Of a stretch of DNA of 64,000 nucleotides, positions 11,530 through 21,897 are shown piece after piece. Every line of letters begins with the position of its first letter. The stretch's first letter is position 1. Origin of the DNA: Dichetophora obliterata (Eukaryota; Arthropoda; Insecta; Diptera; Sciomyzidae); NCBI GenBank assembly GCA_963920525.1, contig OY986435.1, forward strand, positions 176,584,266 to 176,648,265, read 5' to 3'. A program made the translations under genes and the position numbers. The notes under the pieces were generated by a model. It made no database searches. It was not told where the DNA came from and worked only from the letters and a program-made list of their open reading frames with translations.

Positions 11530-13633
11530 AAGCTTTCGCCACTCGACTCTCACTCCTGCTGCAAAGCACTCCTCCAATCGATGATATATGCTCGCAGTGG
11601 ACACACATTTCTAACTCCATGCGTGCGGCTGCTGAAGAGGTGACTGGCTACCACCGCTCTCGCCGAAACCAGTGGTACGACCAATAGTGTCGTGACGCCA
11701 CTGCAGAGAAAGACAACGCCTACAAAGCCACCTTGCAGTCAGTTGTAACACGCGCTGCTAAGGAGCGATACAAAGAAAAGGGGAGGGAAGAGAGACGTTT
11801 TTTCAGGCTGAAAAAAAGAGAGGTAGAAAAGTGCGAGCAGGAGAAGGAAGACTGAGATGTACGGTGACAGGAACGAGGCCCCAAAAATTTTTCGAAAAAA
11901 TAAGACGCCTTGCCGATGGTTTTAAAACCGAGGCCTCTTTCTGCAAGGATGAAAACGGGAATCTAGTGACAGATGTCCAGAGTACACTGACGTTATGGAG
12001 GGAGCACTTCTCTAAGCTTCTAAATGGCGACGCTGACAACAATCCCGCCAATAGAGATAATATCCCGAAAACTCCAATTACGGATGATAGCACCGAGGTT
12101 CCGCTGCCCGACTATGATGAAGTTCTGACAGCTATAGCTCGTCTTAAAAATAACAAAGCCGCGGGAGCTGATGGCTTACCTGCTGGTGTTTAAGAACGGA
12201 GGTGAAGCTCTACTTAAATGCATTCACGAGCTTCTATGCACAATATGGTCGGAAGAATGCATTCCGAACAATTGGAATCTCAGTGTGCTCTGCCCAATCC
12301 ACAAGAAAGGCGATCCCACTATCTGTGCCAATTACCGTGGTATAAGCCTTCTTAATATCGCATATAAGGTCCTGTTGAGCGTTTTATGTGAAATATCCGA
12401 ACTGATCGGACCTTATCAGTGTGGCTTCAGACCTGAAAAGTCCACCATCGACTAGATTTTCACGCTACGACAAATCTTGGAGAAGACTCAAGAAAAACAA
12501 GTCGACACCCACCATCTTTTTGTCGACTACAAAGCCGCCTTCGACAGCCGAATAAGGAAGCACCTGTACTCCACCATGTCTGAATTTGGTATTCCTGCAA
12601 AACTAATACGACTTTGCAGGATGACACTGAGCAACACCAGTAGCGCAGTTAAAATCGGGAAGGACCTCTCCCCACCATTTTCTACCAAACGAGGTTTCAG
12701 ACAAGGTGATTCCTTATCGTGCGACTTTTTCAACCTAATGATGGAAAAGATCATCCGAGCTGTTGATCTGAGACGTAGTGGCACAATATTCTACAATAGA
12801 CCTATGCTGCTTGCGTATACTGATGACATCGATATCATTGGCCATAGTACGCGCGAAGTCAGTGCAGCATTTTCCAGAATAGAAAGAGAGTCAAGTCGAA
12901 TGGGTCTGGCAGTGAATGCAGATAAGACGAAATACTTGGTGTCAACAAGCAAACAGTCCCAGCGTCTTGGATCCCACGTTACACTTGAAATACCTCCTTC
13001 GAGGTTGTGAAGGACTTCATCTATCTGGGATCCAGCATAAACTCAACCAACGACATCAGCATTGTGATCAAACGAAGAATAACTCTTGCCAACACTTGTT
13101 ACTTTGGGCTCAGTAGGCAATTGAGAATTAGAGCCCTCTCTCGACGAACGAAAATCACGCTCTATAAATCGCTCATCATGCCCGTCCTACATTATGCATT
13201 ACAAACCTGGACGCTGAGCCGCTCAGATGAAAGGACTTTAGAAGCATTCGAGAGAAAGATTCTTCGTAAGATCTACGGAACAATCTGCGTCAATGGCGAG
13301 TACCGAATACGGTAGAATGATGAACTGTATGAGCTGTACGCTGACATCGACATAGTCAAGCGCATAAAATTCGAGCGGCTTCACTGGCTTCGTCATGTTC
13401 AGCGCATGAAAGACGATGCTTTAGTGAAGAAAACATTCGATTCGGTACCCAGCGGCGGTCAACGCAGAAGAGGACGACCGCATCTTCGTTGGAAAGACCA
13501 AGTAGAGGACAACCTGACGAAGCTTGGAATTTCCAACTGGCGCCAGCAAGCGAAAGACAGAAATGGCTGGCGCAAATTATTAGATGAAGCCAAGACCGAC
13601 ATACGATTGTAGCGCCAACTAAGTAAGTAAGTC
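11530..13633 (+). mobile_element. 5'-truncated RTE-type non-LTR retroelement with 12-bp duplication
   Basis: An identical 12-mer, ATGTTCTGGGGG, flanks the copy at 11518-11529 and 13634-13645. The 3' end is a short TAAG-repeat tail (ACTAAGTAAGTAAGT) directly after the stop codon, as in RTE elements, which have very short 3' UTRs. The start lies inside the ORF, between endonuclease and reverse transcriptase, typical of 5' truncation. The perfect duplication makes this younger than the hAT element it sits in. Confidence 0.9.
11535..13612 (+). pseudogene. RTE reverse transcriptase, frameshifted
   Basis: Successive open pieces in shifting frames cover the linker and RT of an RTE polyprotein. Visible landmarks are the linker (FATRLSLLLQSTPP), NNKAAGADGLPA, LCPIHKKGDP with NYRGISLLNIAYK, FVDYKAAFDS (motif A aspartate), RGFRQGDSLSCDFF (motif B), LLAYTDDIDI (motif C, YTDD for YADD), GLAVNADKTKYLV and FIYLGSSIN. 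The C-terminal GRPHLRWKDQVEDNL motif is characteristic of RTE-like proteins. Stops occur near 11685, 12190 and 12453, and frameshifts near 13008 and 13315. Base composition is clearly more GC-rich than the flanks. Confidence 0.88.
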
Positions 13634-13652
13634 ATGTTCTGGGGGTTGTGAC

Positions 13653-13850
13653 CATTACTGTTGAATTGCAATTTTTAAATGTGAATTGTTAATTGTTTTA
13701 ATTTTTAATTATTTTGATAAAATGTTAATTATTGTGTTTTTAGAAAAAATAAAAAATCTCCCCTGAAGATGGCGCCAAACAAGTTACAAAACGGCAGAAA
13801 AAATTTAGTTTTTAGTTTACATTTAAAAATTGCAATTGAACAGTAATTGT
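13653..13850. repeat. Inverted repeat within the hAT element
   Basis: ATTACTGTTGAATTGCAATT (about 13654) recurs inverted as AATTGCAATTGAACAGTAAT near 13827-13846. Arms are roughly 35 bp and enclose about 130 bp. It lies next to the RTE insertion site and may be a small foldback element or part of the hAT interior. Confidence 0.5.
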
Positions 13851-15390
13851 CAAAAAGCTCCACAGCATATTAAAATAAAATGTTTATATTAAAATTAGCT
13901 CAAAAAATCACATAAATTTTTATATTTGCTCTACGTTGACCTAGTCTTGACCTATTTTTTTGTTTTATTTATAATAAAGCTGAGAAGCTCAAACAAATAT
14001 GTGGATGGAAAATAAACTAAAAGACGTAATGTAGCTGCACTAAGCAGAGGATAAAATAAGCGGTATTTTAACCAGAACTCCCCACAAATTTTAAGAGAAA
14101 ACTGATCTTTGGCACATGTATCACACTTAATCTCTATTGCCTCGTCTTGAATGCTTTCAGGAAGTAGATTAACATCAACAATAAATGGGTTCCGAACTTA
14201 CTTAGATTTCCAGTTTTGGGACAAAATATCGTTTGAATGCCTTTTAAGGGGAGTTTAAGTGAGAAATCAGGAGATTTTTTGCTAAAACATCTGGCGCCCC
14301 CCTGGAAATGCCTCACGCCCCCAACTGAGGTGCGCCCCACCAGTCGAAAAGCTCTGCTCTAGATATTTCAAAAGCGTTTGACCGAGTGTGGCATAAAGCA
14401 CTCGTGTCAAAACTTGCTGCATATGGTTTTGGTGGTGACTTTGCTCGATGGATCACATCTTTCTTCAAAGATAGAACATATCGCGTCGTAGTGGACGGTA
14501 TTTCGTCCGAGGTGCACGCCATTAATGCGGGAGAACCGCAGGAATCTGTTCTATCGCCAGCCTTGTTTCTGGTTTTTATCAACGACGTTCTGTCGTTGAC
14601 GTATATACATTCGTTTGCGGACGACAGCAGCATTTGTCGCTCATATTCATTAAAAAAAACACAAAAGCTCTATAGAGATTGAGAGAAAGAGGCAAAATAT
14701 GAATGAAACACCTCTTAATGATTTAATTAATGATAGTCGAGTTCAATGCAAGCAAGACGCAGTGCTGTTTGTTAACCTACAAGCGGATGGATTGCCCCTT
14801 AGCTCCCCTCACTATGAATCTTGTGGAATCAGCCGCTCTTGACGTTCTGGGTATATCGATCCGATCTGATCTTCGTTGGAATGATCATAAAAAATATTAA
14901 GCTTCTGAATCGAATTCAACGTGTTGCGATATATTTGATAGGGGATGAAAGTATTTCATCCTCTCTCAACTCTCTGGGGCATCGACGCAATGTTGGTTGC
15001 CTAAGCCTTCTGTATAGGTATTACCATGGGAAGTGTTCAAGGGAGATACATGGCCTGATGCCACCAGCTCGTGTGTTTCCCAGGTCCACTCGGGCAGCTT
15101 TCCAAGTCCACCTCTTTACCATTGCATCGATCCCAATAGAACCTCGCATTACCGTGATATTTCGTTCTTAAGTCGCACGGTTAAGTTGTGGAATAGTCTC
15201 CATGCGAGCGTGTTTCCCGGAATTTTTGAGCTGTGCAAATTTAAAACAAATCTTCACCGACACTATTCCATCTATCCACCCTCCTACTAACTATCACCCA
15301 TCTTCCGAATAAACACTAGGCTTACACATTTATAGAGGGCATCGCCTGAGCGTTAGTTCAGTCTAAAATAAAAAATTAAAAAAAAATATT

Positions 15391-15837
15391 ATGAAATTTA
15401 GAAAAAATGTTATTTTCCAACTAAATTGTTACAAAATTTTGTATTATCTCAAAAATTTATTCCAAATAATTTAATGTATTTTCAAAGTTTTAGTTATGAA
15501 ACTATATTTTTTGCCTCTTTAACACAGAAAAATACATCTTAATCCTTTTTTGAAAATTTTTTAACTACCCAATAATACCCAAGCGCTTCATTAGCGCACT
15601 TGAAGCGCTCCTTAAAAGCAGTAGAGTGCTTTGTTCTCCTTGTAAATAAAGCATTTTTTAAAAATTGTCATGTCATCAGAAACGCTTCGCTGTCACTATA
15701 GTAAATAAGAAAACGTAGCGAGAGCAGTTTTACAATATTGCATAGGCAAAGCGTATGCAATTTTTACCGTTGGGTAAAGCTTAAGTAAAGCAAAAATATT
15801 TTCACAAAGTTCTTACCTTATTTATACTACGTTTTTT
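15391..15837. other. Unassigned, AT-rich
   Basis: No gene seen. A cluster of AGCGCTT / AAGCGCT words at 15572-15612 gives a short imperfect inverted repeat. Confidence 0.4.
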
Positions 15838-16085
15838 TACAAGTTGGTTCAGATTCATCATAAGAGTCATCTGAGTCATCTTAAGTATAAAATGGTTCTT
15901 CCTATTCGGTTTCATTTTGATTTTCGAAGTTGATGTAGCTTTTATAATTTTGTTTTGTTTTTAAGAACTAACAAATTTCACCAAGCATTGAATCAATTTG
16001 TTTTCCTTTAAACCTAGTTTCCATGGCCATTATGATTTGGTGAAACCTTTTACCATGCTCATGTGTCTCAGTGGCCAATAGTTTT
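15838..16085 (-). pseudogene. Fragment of a transposon-associated protein (EHGKRFHQ region)
   Basis: Reading the minus strand from about 16085, one frame gives LLATETHEHGKRFHQIIMAM, then ETRFKGKQIDSMLGEIC, a TAG stop, and then FLKTKQNYKSYINFE. It later becomes acidic (DDSDDSYDESEP). From memory this resembles a widespread arthropod family with an EHGERFHQD motif followed by a C-W-x-L segment; the stop sits where tryptophan would be. I do not know its biochemical role. No terminal repeats could be tied to it, and a Helitron end begins just downstream at 16148. Confidence 0.5.
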
Positions 16086-16147
16086 GAAAAAAAAAACAAG
16101 ATGGCGATGCAAGAAGTTGATATTAAGGGTGTGTTCTAGTTGGTCAC

Positions 16148-16203
16148 CAAAATTTGGGGTAAAAATATATATCTTCTCGATTAACACCGGGCATATCAGC
16201 TAG
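16148..16203 (+). mobile_element. Helitron 3' end, upstream copy of a tandem pair
   Basis: About 55 bp (AATTTGGGGTAAA, TTCTCGATTAACACCGGG, ATATCAGCTAG) is nearly identical to the 3' end at 17472-17526. It ends in CTAG at 16200-16203 and is followed at once by the TC start of the next Helitron. Its 5' part was not identified. Confidence 0.65.
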
Positions 16204-17526
16204 TCTTTATAAATAAAATTCTTCTGTACATGGTTTTGTCACTGAACTCCTCCTAAACAGCTGGACCGATATTTTTTTGTAATTTGGTGTACATATGTGT
16301 GCGGCTGGGTCTGTAGATGGTTTAGGTCTAATTTGACGCGGTACTGTAACAGTAGGGTGCGCTGTTATTGCTATAACAGTGCTTAACAGTCCACCCTAAA
16401 CAAGTGCGCGTGCGTGGTTTAACTGTCAAAATCGGCTCATGCACATACATTTTGTATGAAGCTTACCGAAACACGTACCGGACTACCGCAACATGAATCG
16501 AATTTCCAATTTTGACAGTGCGTACGGATGTGAAGTTGGCTGCATAAAACCAAAGTATTAGAACAAAGAGCAATCAGTTGCTTTTAATTAATTAATCTCA
16601 ATTGCAAATGGAAGTATTTGCAATATTAATAGATTATTACACAATACTAAAAGTTTCTTAAAGATTTTTAAACGATCAGACTGAGCTGGTTCGAGAGCAG
16701 CAGTTTTTTCCGCAGCGCACTTGTTTAGGTTAAGCTTAAAATAAAATTGCGTGGCGCTTGGGTACGCAGCTCAACGTGCACTTGTTTAGGGTGCACTGTA
16801 AAGTGGTATTTGAAAGTATAACGCAGAAACGAATTGAAAAATTGGCATGATTCGATCACTACACCATTACTTTTTATGCAAACAAAATTACAAAAATACA
16901 AAATGAATAAAAATAAACAAAAAAATATCTTAAATTTTTCTGATAGGCTTGATTTCGATCGCATAAAACGTTTTTTAAATTTTTATGATAGAAACTTTAA
17001 ATCAACCCTACATTTTTGGATACCATATGAAAGAACATTAAAAAAGCAATTTTTAGTTTTGAATATTTTTTCAACAACAAATATTTTTACCAAAGTTTTT
17101 TGCGAAATAAAGAAATTCGTTAAGGCTTTTTTCTTTAAATTATAAAAATAAGAAAGCAAACGAAAATAAAATAGTTAGAAACACGATTGGACGGACAATT
17201 AATCCAAATTTGAAACAAAATTAGTACTAAAATTTTTTGTGTGTTTTTCGTTACTGAAGAAAGTTTTTGTAGTGTCAATTTCTCGAAAATTTTAAGAAAC
17301 TTTCATGTTCCTATAGAAAACGACATTTTTTTAATAAAAGCCATCTAAACCACGAATGTGGCTTACCACCAAATAACCAAATTGCAATACTATAACTTTG
17401 AAAATTTTTTCGTGGTAGATTATTTATCGTAAATATTTAAGAATTTTGATGAATCTGAGTTCCGAAGGTCAAAAATTTGGGGTAAAGATATATAACTTCT
17501 CGATTAACACCGGCTATATCAGCTAG
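16204..17526 (+). mobile_element. Non-autonomous Helitron, joined head-to-tail to another
   Basis: Begins TCTTTATAAATAAAATTC, carries CAGCTGGACCGATATTTTTT close to the 5' end as other insect Helitrons do, and ends ACACCGGCTATATCAGCTAG followed by T. The TC start and CTAG-T end are Helitron hallmarks; no target duplication is expected. No Rep/helicase is encoded. The direct CTAG|TC junction with 16203 suggests a tandem product of rolling-circle replication. A small MITE is inserted at 16387-16798. Confidence 0.7.
16387..16798. mobile_element. Small MITE with TAA duplication
   Basis: Left end CAGTCCACCCTAAACAAGTG, right end reversed CAGTGCACCCTAAACAAGTG, matching over about 30 bp with few differences. 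TAA flanks both sides (16384-16386 and 16799-16801), compatible with a PIF/Harbinger-type 3-bp duplication. No coding sequence. Confidence 0.7.
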
Positions 17527-17784
17527 TTACATGATAAAACTTTTTTCATCAAAATCGGCGCTATACTTTTAAAGTTAAGTGGTAAACCTAAATTTACGTT
17601 TCAATTTGATATAAAAGTATAGATATACTTACAGTTAGATAGTAACAACCATGAATGAAAATAATTTCTAAATGAAAATTAAGTGTAATAAAACAACTGT
17701 CAAGAAATAAATGACTTTTTTGGCTGTAAAAATGTATAGGTTCTCATTTTATTTTCTTTCCACTTAAAAATTAAGCATTTTGCT

Positions 17785-18070
17785 TAAAGTTTTCATATGC
17801 GTTATAAGCCGTAATAAAAAAAAATCTAGTTTTGTTTTTATAAACAGCATTTATTTGAAGTTTTTCATAAAATACTATCATACTTTCTTCTACTTAGAGC
17901 CGTATGAATAAAAAAAAGTTTAAGTTAATTTTTAAAGTCGAAAATATTCATTATACTACAAAACAACTTGCTTTGGAAAAGTATGTACTTACGACAATAA
18001 GTTTGCAACAAAAAAAACCTAAAATTTAACTTCTGCGCACAGTTTTCAAATGCGTTATATGCCGTAAATA
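17785..18070. repeat. Two more copies of the GCGTTATATGCCGTAATAA box
   Basis: AAAGTTTTCATATGCGTTATA with AGCCGTAATAA near 17785-17817, and AGTTTTCAAATGCGTTATAT with GCCGTAAATAA near 18041-18070. Spacing is about 253 bp, like the 10150-10720 group. The TA element copy B begins 50 bp after the second box. Confidence 0.6.
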
Positions 18071-18388
18071 AAAACAAGACTCAAAGTTTTCGAACAAAAA
18101 AAAAAACACTTCAATGTACACGCAGAAAAACGACCTTTTTGACTTTGCTGCAACCATACATTTTTTTATTTACCGTAAATATATTTCGCACTTCTGACCA
18201 TATTTTGTTTATTTACTATATTGCTATTTTTGTGACAGTCAATTTAATGTTTGTTTACAATTCCAGGTAAACATATTTTGATTGATGTGACAAAAAAATA
18301 TTTTTGCGGAAACAAGTCCACAATATGTATGTTTTATGCATCTGAAAGTCATACCATGTTTATAAGGGACTTTAGTCAGGCTACCATT

Positions 18389-18526
18389 GGTTGTGGCCTT
18401 AGCTTAATGGTAGTGTGCTTGGCTCTTAAGCGAAAGAGCCGCGGTTCAAACCCAGCTCGGACAGAAAGTTTTTCAATTGAATAAATATTTCTGTTCGGTC
18501 GCAGACAATTTCAAACCTCAAAGAGC
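18389..18526 (+). repeat. tRNA-derived SINE head inside copy B
   Basis: A box TTAGCTTAATGGTAG near 18399-18413 and B box CGGTTCAAACCC near 18451-18462 give a good RNA polymerase III internal promoter layout. The body has CTCGGACAGAAAGTTTTT, TTCAATTGAATAA and TTTCTGTTCGG as in the full SINE at 31696-32035, and stops after TTTCAAACCTC. The segment starts and ends at nearly the same points as in copy A, so it was probably captured once and then copied with the DNA element. Confidence 0.75.
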
Positions 18527-18634
18527 AAAAATTAATATAATTAATTAAATCAATAATAATAATAAATAATTTAAATATAGCAACAAATAAGCTTACTTGC
18601 CGAAAAATATTTTATGTTTCAGTAAACATAATTA

Positions 18635-18876
18635 GGGTATTCACAAGGTGTGCTATCATGTCATATTGTCCTAAAATTGTACAACTAAAATTTACAAGAT
18701 AAATAAATGCAAATAAGAAACAGCTGTTTTATAACGATACTTCAATAAACATAGCTTTCAGAGTTGTAATATATTAGTAATTTTTTATATGTAAGGCAAC
18801 AATAAAATGTTTAAACTAGTGCAAAATCTTAGGACAATATGACATTATGACATTGTGGCACACCTTGTGAATACCC
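18635..18876. mobile_element. 242-bp MITE with TTA duplication
   Basis: Left GGGTATTCACAAGGTGTG and right reversed GGGTATTCACAAGGTGTG are identical. The arms continue with ATGTCATATTGTCCTAA-type sequence. TTA flanks both sides (18632-18634 and 18877-18879), as in PIF/Harbinger. The ends resemble those of the larger MITE at 34532-35047. Confidence 0.82.
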
Positions 18877-19068
18877 TTAATATATTTATTGCAACAAATA
18901 AGCTTATTTGCAGTGAACATAAAAGTGCACATAACGTGTTTCCGGATAATATTTTATGCTAACCATCACATCACATTTCTTGTAAAAATTAACTTGTTTG
19001 CTATTAACAAGTATATAGTATCCTTCGCTCTTATGTTTGTGTCAAATATATTTTTTTTTCTGCGTGTA

Positions 19069-21055
19069 TCTTTTCAAGGTAGCCATTAATAATTGTATGA
19101 CATTTATTGGCATTTAAATATGCATAAAAATGCATTCTAACTTATGGTCTAATCTCTTTTTAAATGTTCAAGCTACCAATGTAACCCTTCGTTTCAACAT
19201 AATTTTGTCATAATTTTGATATACGATATTAAAACTTTTCCATTCATCATGATTAACCCATTCACAAAAACCGAACAATAAACTCTTTTTACAATTGTTT
19301 TTGTTTTTTTTTTTTTAAAGAACAAAGGTCTTTTGGTTTGTGTATTAACGTAATAAATAAGCGACTTGGTTTAATTATGTTTGAAAATTTAACAACTTTT
19401 TTTTCTCGAGACGATTAAATTAACAGCATAAAATTGCATATACTACTCTTAAAATTGACTTTCTTTTTTGCTCAACTTCATACGAAATTCAAAAGCAAAG
19501 ATTTTCAGAAAAATCAAGCATTGTAGCATTGTTTGCATTAAAAAATATGCGATCAATCTTTGGAAGACTTAATTTATTCCTCGGTACCCTCGGTCTTAGA
19601 TTATAATAAAACTTAAGCTTATTCAGTGAATACTTGCCTAGGCGAAGATAAAAATACAATTTTGTATCTCAAAGATAGCGTCAGTTCGTGTGTGTGTATA
19701 TGTGTATGTGGTAAAGTGTAACCAATTCGTAAAATCAAAGAAAATCACATACAATACTCAAGTTTTATTTTTTACTTCTTGTGGATTTTCACTTTTTACT
19801 TTTTTAAAGTATTTTTTGTTTTGCTATCCATCTAAATTAATGTATCTAAAAATATTTTTGCTGACTTTTTTATTGCTGTAAATTGTTGTTGCTTGTTGTT
19901 ATTAATGAGTGCACATTTGATTATGTTTAGTTCACACACGTTAAAAACTTAACAGTTTTCATAAGCTTAACTTAATTAAAGAAAAAAAAAAAAGTGTAAA
20001 AGCGTATGATGCTTTTTCTTTCTTGAGAAATTTTGTTTATTTATCTTTTTTCTTTAAAAATAATAAAGATTGTTAGTTTTTGGCTTAGTAGTTTTCTTAT
20101 GTAGCTGACTGTTTTCTCGTTGACTTTCATTGCGTGCCCATTCAAACCAGATTCGACCATGCATTTCGCCATTACTTGAAAAAAAATTTTGTTATTTGTT
20201 TAAGTGTGGTTTTATTTGATTTATATTGACTTTAATACACAGATTTGCCTGCACTTGAACAACGCAGCTAAGAAATATTTTTACTCGAAATTTTTTCATC
20301 TAGTTGAAGTTGTAATCTTGTTTTGTTTACTACCCTTTACAGCTGTTGTTATGCATTTCAATTAATGTCTGCTTCAAGAGTTGTTAAAATAAATTACAAA
20401 ACAATATCATATAATTTTTAATTATTTTTTATTCATGGGTAGCCCAGCTGCACGCATTAAAATCTTAATTTATTCTTTTTAAATTATGTGAAATTTATTT
20501 ATTAGGTGTTTTTTACTTCAACTCAAGTATTGTTTATTATTTTCTTGTTATTTTTGCTTTTCTTAATAATATAAACAATTTCCAATTTCATAATTTAAAC
20601 AATATGATGCTCTCATCATAATAATTGTAAACTATTCAAAATATGCAATTATACTTCAGTAATTTTGTATAGTTATTTTTTTGTATACTTTTATGTCTGT
20701 TGCTTTGAATTTTTTTAATTTTATTAGCAATGTATAGAGCGCTATAAAAAGTATGGAAAAATAATCCACATTGAAAATTGAATCATCTTAGATTTTTACT
20801 TATGACTGAACTTTTTATTGATAATTTTTAATATTTTTAATTAAAAATCAACACATAGCGCTTAGTTGTTATTAGCATTAAACGGAGATGTAAGAAATAC
20901 ATGTTTAAACAGTTTGCCTGTAGTGTATATATCAGAGGTGTGCACGAGTGAGACCAATAACAGCAACATTAAGATTTTCAATACCTTTCAAAGAGCCACA
21001 CCGTGCTTCAAATAAACAAAAAAAACCAAAACAAATTGTAATAAACTGAGCAAAA
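19069..21055. other. Unassigned, AT-rich
   Basis: No coding remnant or terminal repeat recognised over about 2 kb. A short GTGTGTATATGTGTATGTG run lies at about 19690-19710. Confidence 0.4.
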
Positions 21056-21528
21056 AAATTAAAGGAGCAGAAAAATTTACATTTTTTTTAGTATTTTTTG
21101 AAAGGCTGTAGCTTCTTAAAAAATGATCTTAACGGGATTTTAAAAATAAATTTAAACCATTTTGAAGCTTGAAGTATCTAGTTTAACAGCCTTTTGACCA
21201 CAAAATTTCATCAGCTATGAGTATTACACAATCATAAGAAAAAGCACGAAACAAAAATTTTACAATTTTTTTTACTAGTGCTCACGGGCTTCAAAAAAAG
21301 TTAAACCACAATAAAGGTTAGTTAGCTTCTTTATTTAGCTTCAATTTGGTTTCTTTTTTATTTAGCTAAGTCAATTTTTTGCTGAGATATGCGATGTTAA
21401 TGGAAAAGGATGACTTTGCCTTTGATCATCGATATCTCAGCAACCAATGATCGCAGAGAAAGTTAAAGTACGTTTTTGATTTTTCATTTTTGAATCCTAT
21501 TTCAGTTTAAAAAAAGTTCAAACAAATG

Positions 21529-21897
21529 ATGTTCATTTTCTATGATTTAAATACAAATTCTAAATGTTTGATAGTTTAAATCAATCTTGATTTGCACGAG
21601 GCAAACACGGCCCGGGTTCGATTCCCGCTGGCATCAAAAAGATTTCTGATGAAACCTCTAGCAGGGCCGAAATTGCAGTAAAATCAGCTAGTGATGATTA
21701 CCTTTTCATAATGAAAATGTTGTTGTTGTTTTTTCTATGAAAAAAAAAATACATTAGAGCAATAAATGCTCTAGCCTGACCTCAAGCTCAATAAACGATT
21801 TTAAACTATCAAACAACTTGAATTTGTGTTTAAAATCAAGAATGATTTAAACTATCAAACATTTAGAATTTGTATTTAAATCATAGAAAATCAACAT
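21529..21897. repeat. Hairpin with 65-bp arms, 63 of 65 matching
   Basis: Bases 21529-21593 and 21833-21897 are inverted copies with only two mismatches (for example ATGTTCATTTTC against ATGTTGATTTTC). The right side also holds a tandem duplicate of TTTAAACTATCAAACA. The 239-bp loop contains a tRNA-like B box and a TG-rich run. High arm identity suggests a recent origin or gene conversion between arms. Confidence 0.85.
21594..21690 (+). repeat. tRNA-like fragment in the hairpin loop
   Basis: CCCGGGTTCGATTCCCGCTG (21611-21630) contains a canonical B box and the T-arm stem of a tRNA; the 5' half lacks a clear A box and cloverleaf. The downstream sequence differs from the SINE family at 31696-32035. 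It is probably the remnant of another tRNA-derived SINE, not a tRNA gene. Confidence 0.45.

Larger units (their letters stand above)
11163..14356. mobile_element. Non-autonomous hAT element inside the Jockey-type copy
   Basis: The left end starts CAGTGATTCTCAACC and the right end, reversed, CAGAGCTTTTCGACTGG. The flanking 8-mers are CTCTATAT (11155-11162) and CTCTAGAT (14357-14364), matching at 7 of 8. Deleting the element with one duplication restores the RT reading VALDISKAFD. GC-rich GCGCCCCC sequences sit just inside both ends. Its own sequence is only 11163-11529 and 13646-14356; the rest is an RTE insertion. No hAT transposase was seen. Confidence 0.85.
10949..15290 (+). pseudogene. Non-LTR reverse transcriptase, interrupted
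   Basis: The first piece carries a conserved RT stretch including ESVINFNVMNYLEHN and a STGDLMAFL motif. The second piece begins at the duplicated site and reads DISKAFDRVWHKAL (motif A with its catalytic aspartate). It continues with a damaged motif B (AGEPQESVLSPALF) and the catalytic FADD box in SFADDSSIC near 14610-14640. After stops and frameshifts near 14680-14820 the C-terminal region resumes: LLNRIQRVA, then a YRDISFLSRTVKLWNSL segment, ending at TAA 15288-15290. The protein family is Jockey/CR1/I-like; the exact clade is not resolved. Nothing functional remains. Confidence 0.8.
10949..15390 (+). mobile_element. Jockey/CR1-type non-LTR retroelement, split by nested insertions
   Basis: Two collinear coding pieces, 10949-11162 and 14357-15290, form one reverse transcriptase region separated by a hAT element with an 8-bp duplication. 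The 5' limit is uncertain and no ORF1 or endonuclease was recognised, so the copy is 5'-truncated or too decayed upstream. The 3' end is an A-rich stretch near 15365-15390. This is the oldest layer of a three-level nest. Confidence 0.75.
18119..19066. mobile_element. TA-flanked terminal-inverted-repeat element, copy B
   Basis: TA flanks at 18117-18118 and 19067-19068. Left end CACGCAGAAAAACGACC; right end reversed CACGCAGAAAAAAAAAT. It shares the TTTACCGTAAATATATTTCG block, TAGTCAGGC and a SINE head with copy A at 2773-3816. The interior carries two variants of a palindromic box, CAAATAAGCTTATTTG (about 18590, imperfect, and 18895, perfect). A MITE is nested at 18635-18876. No transposase. 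Confidence 0.78.
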
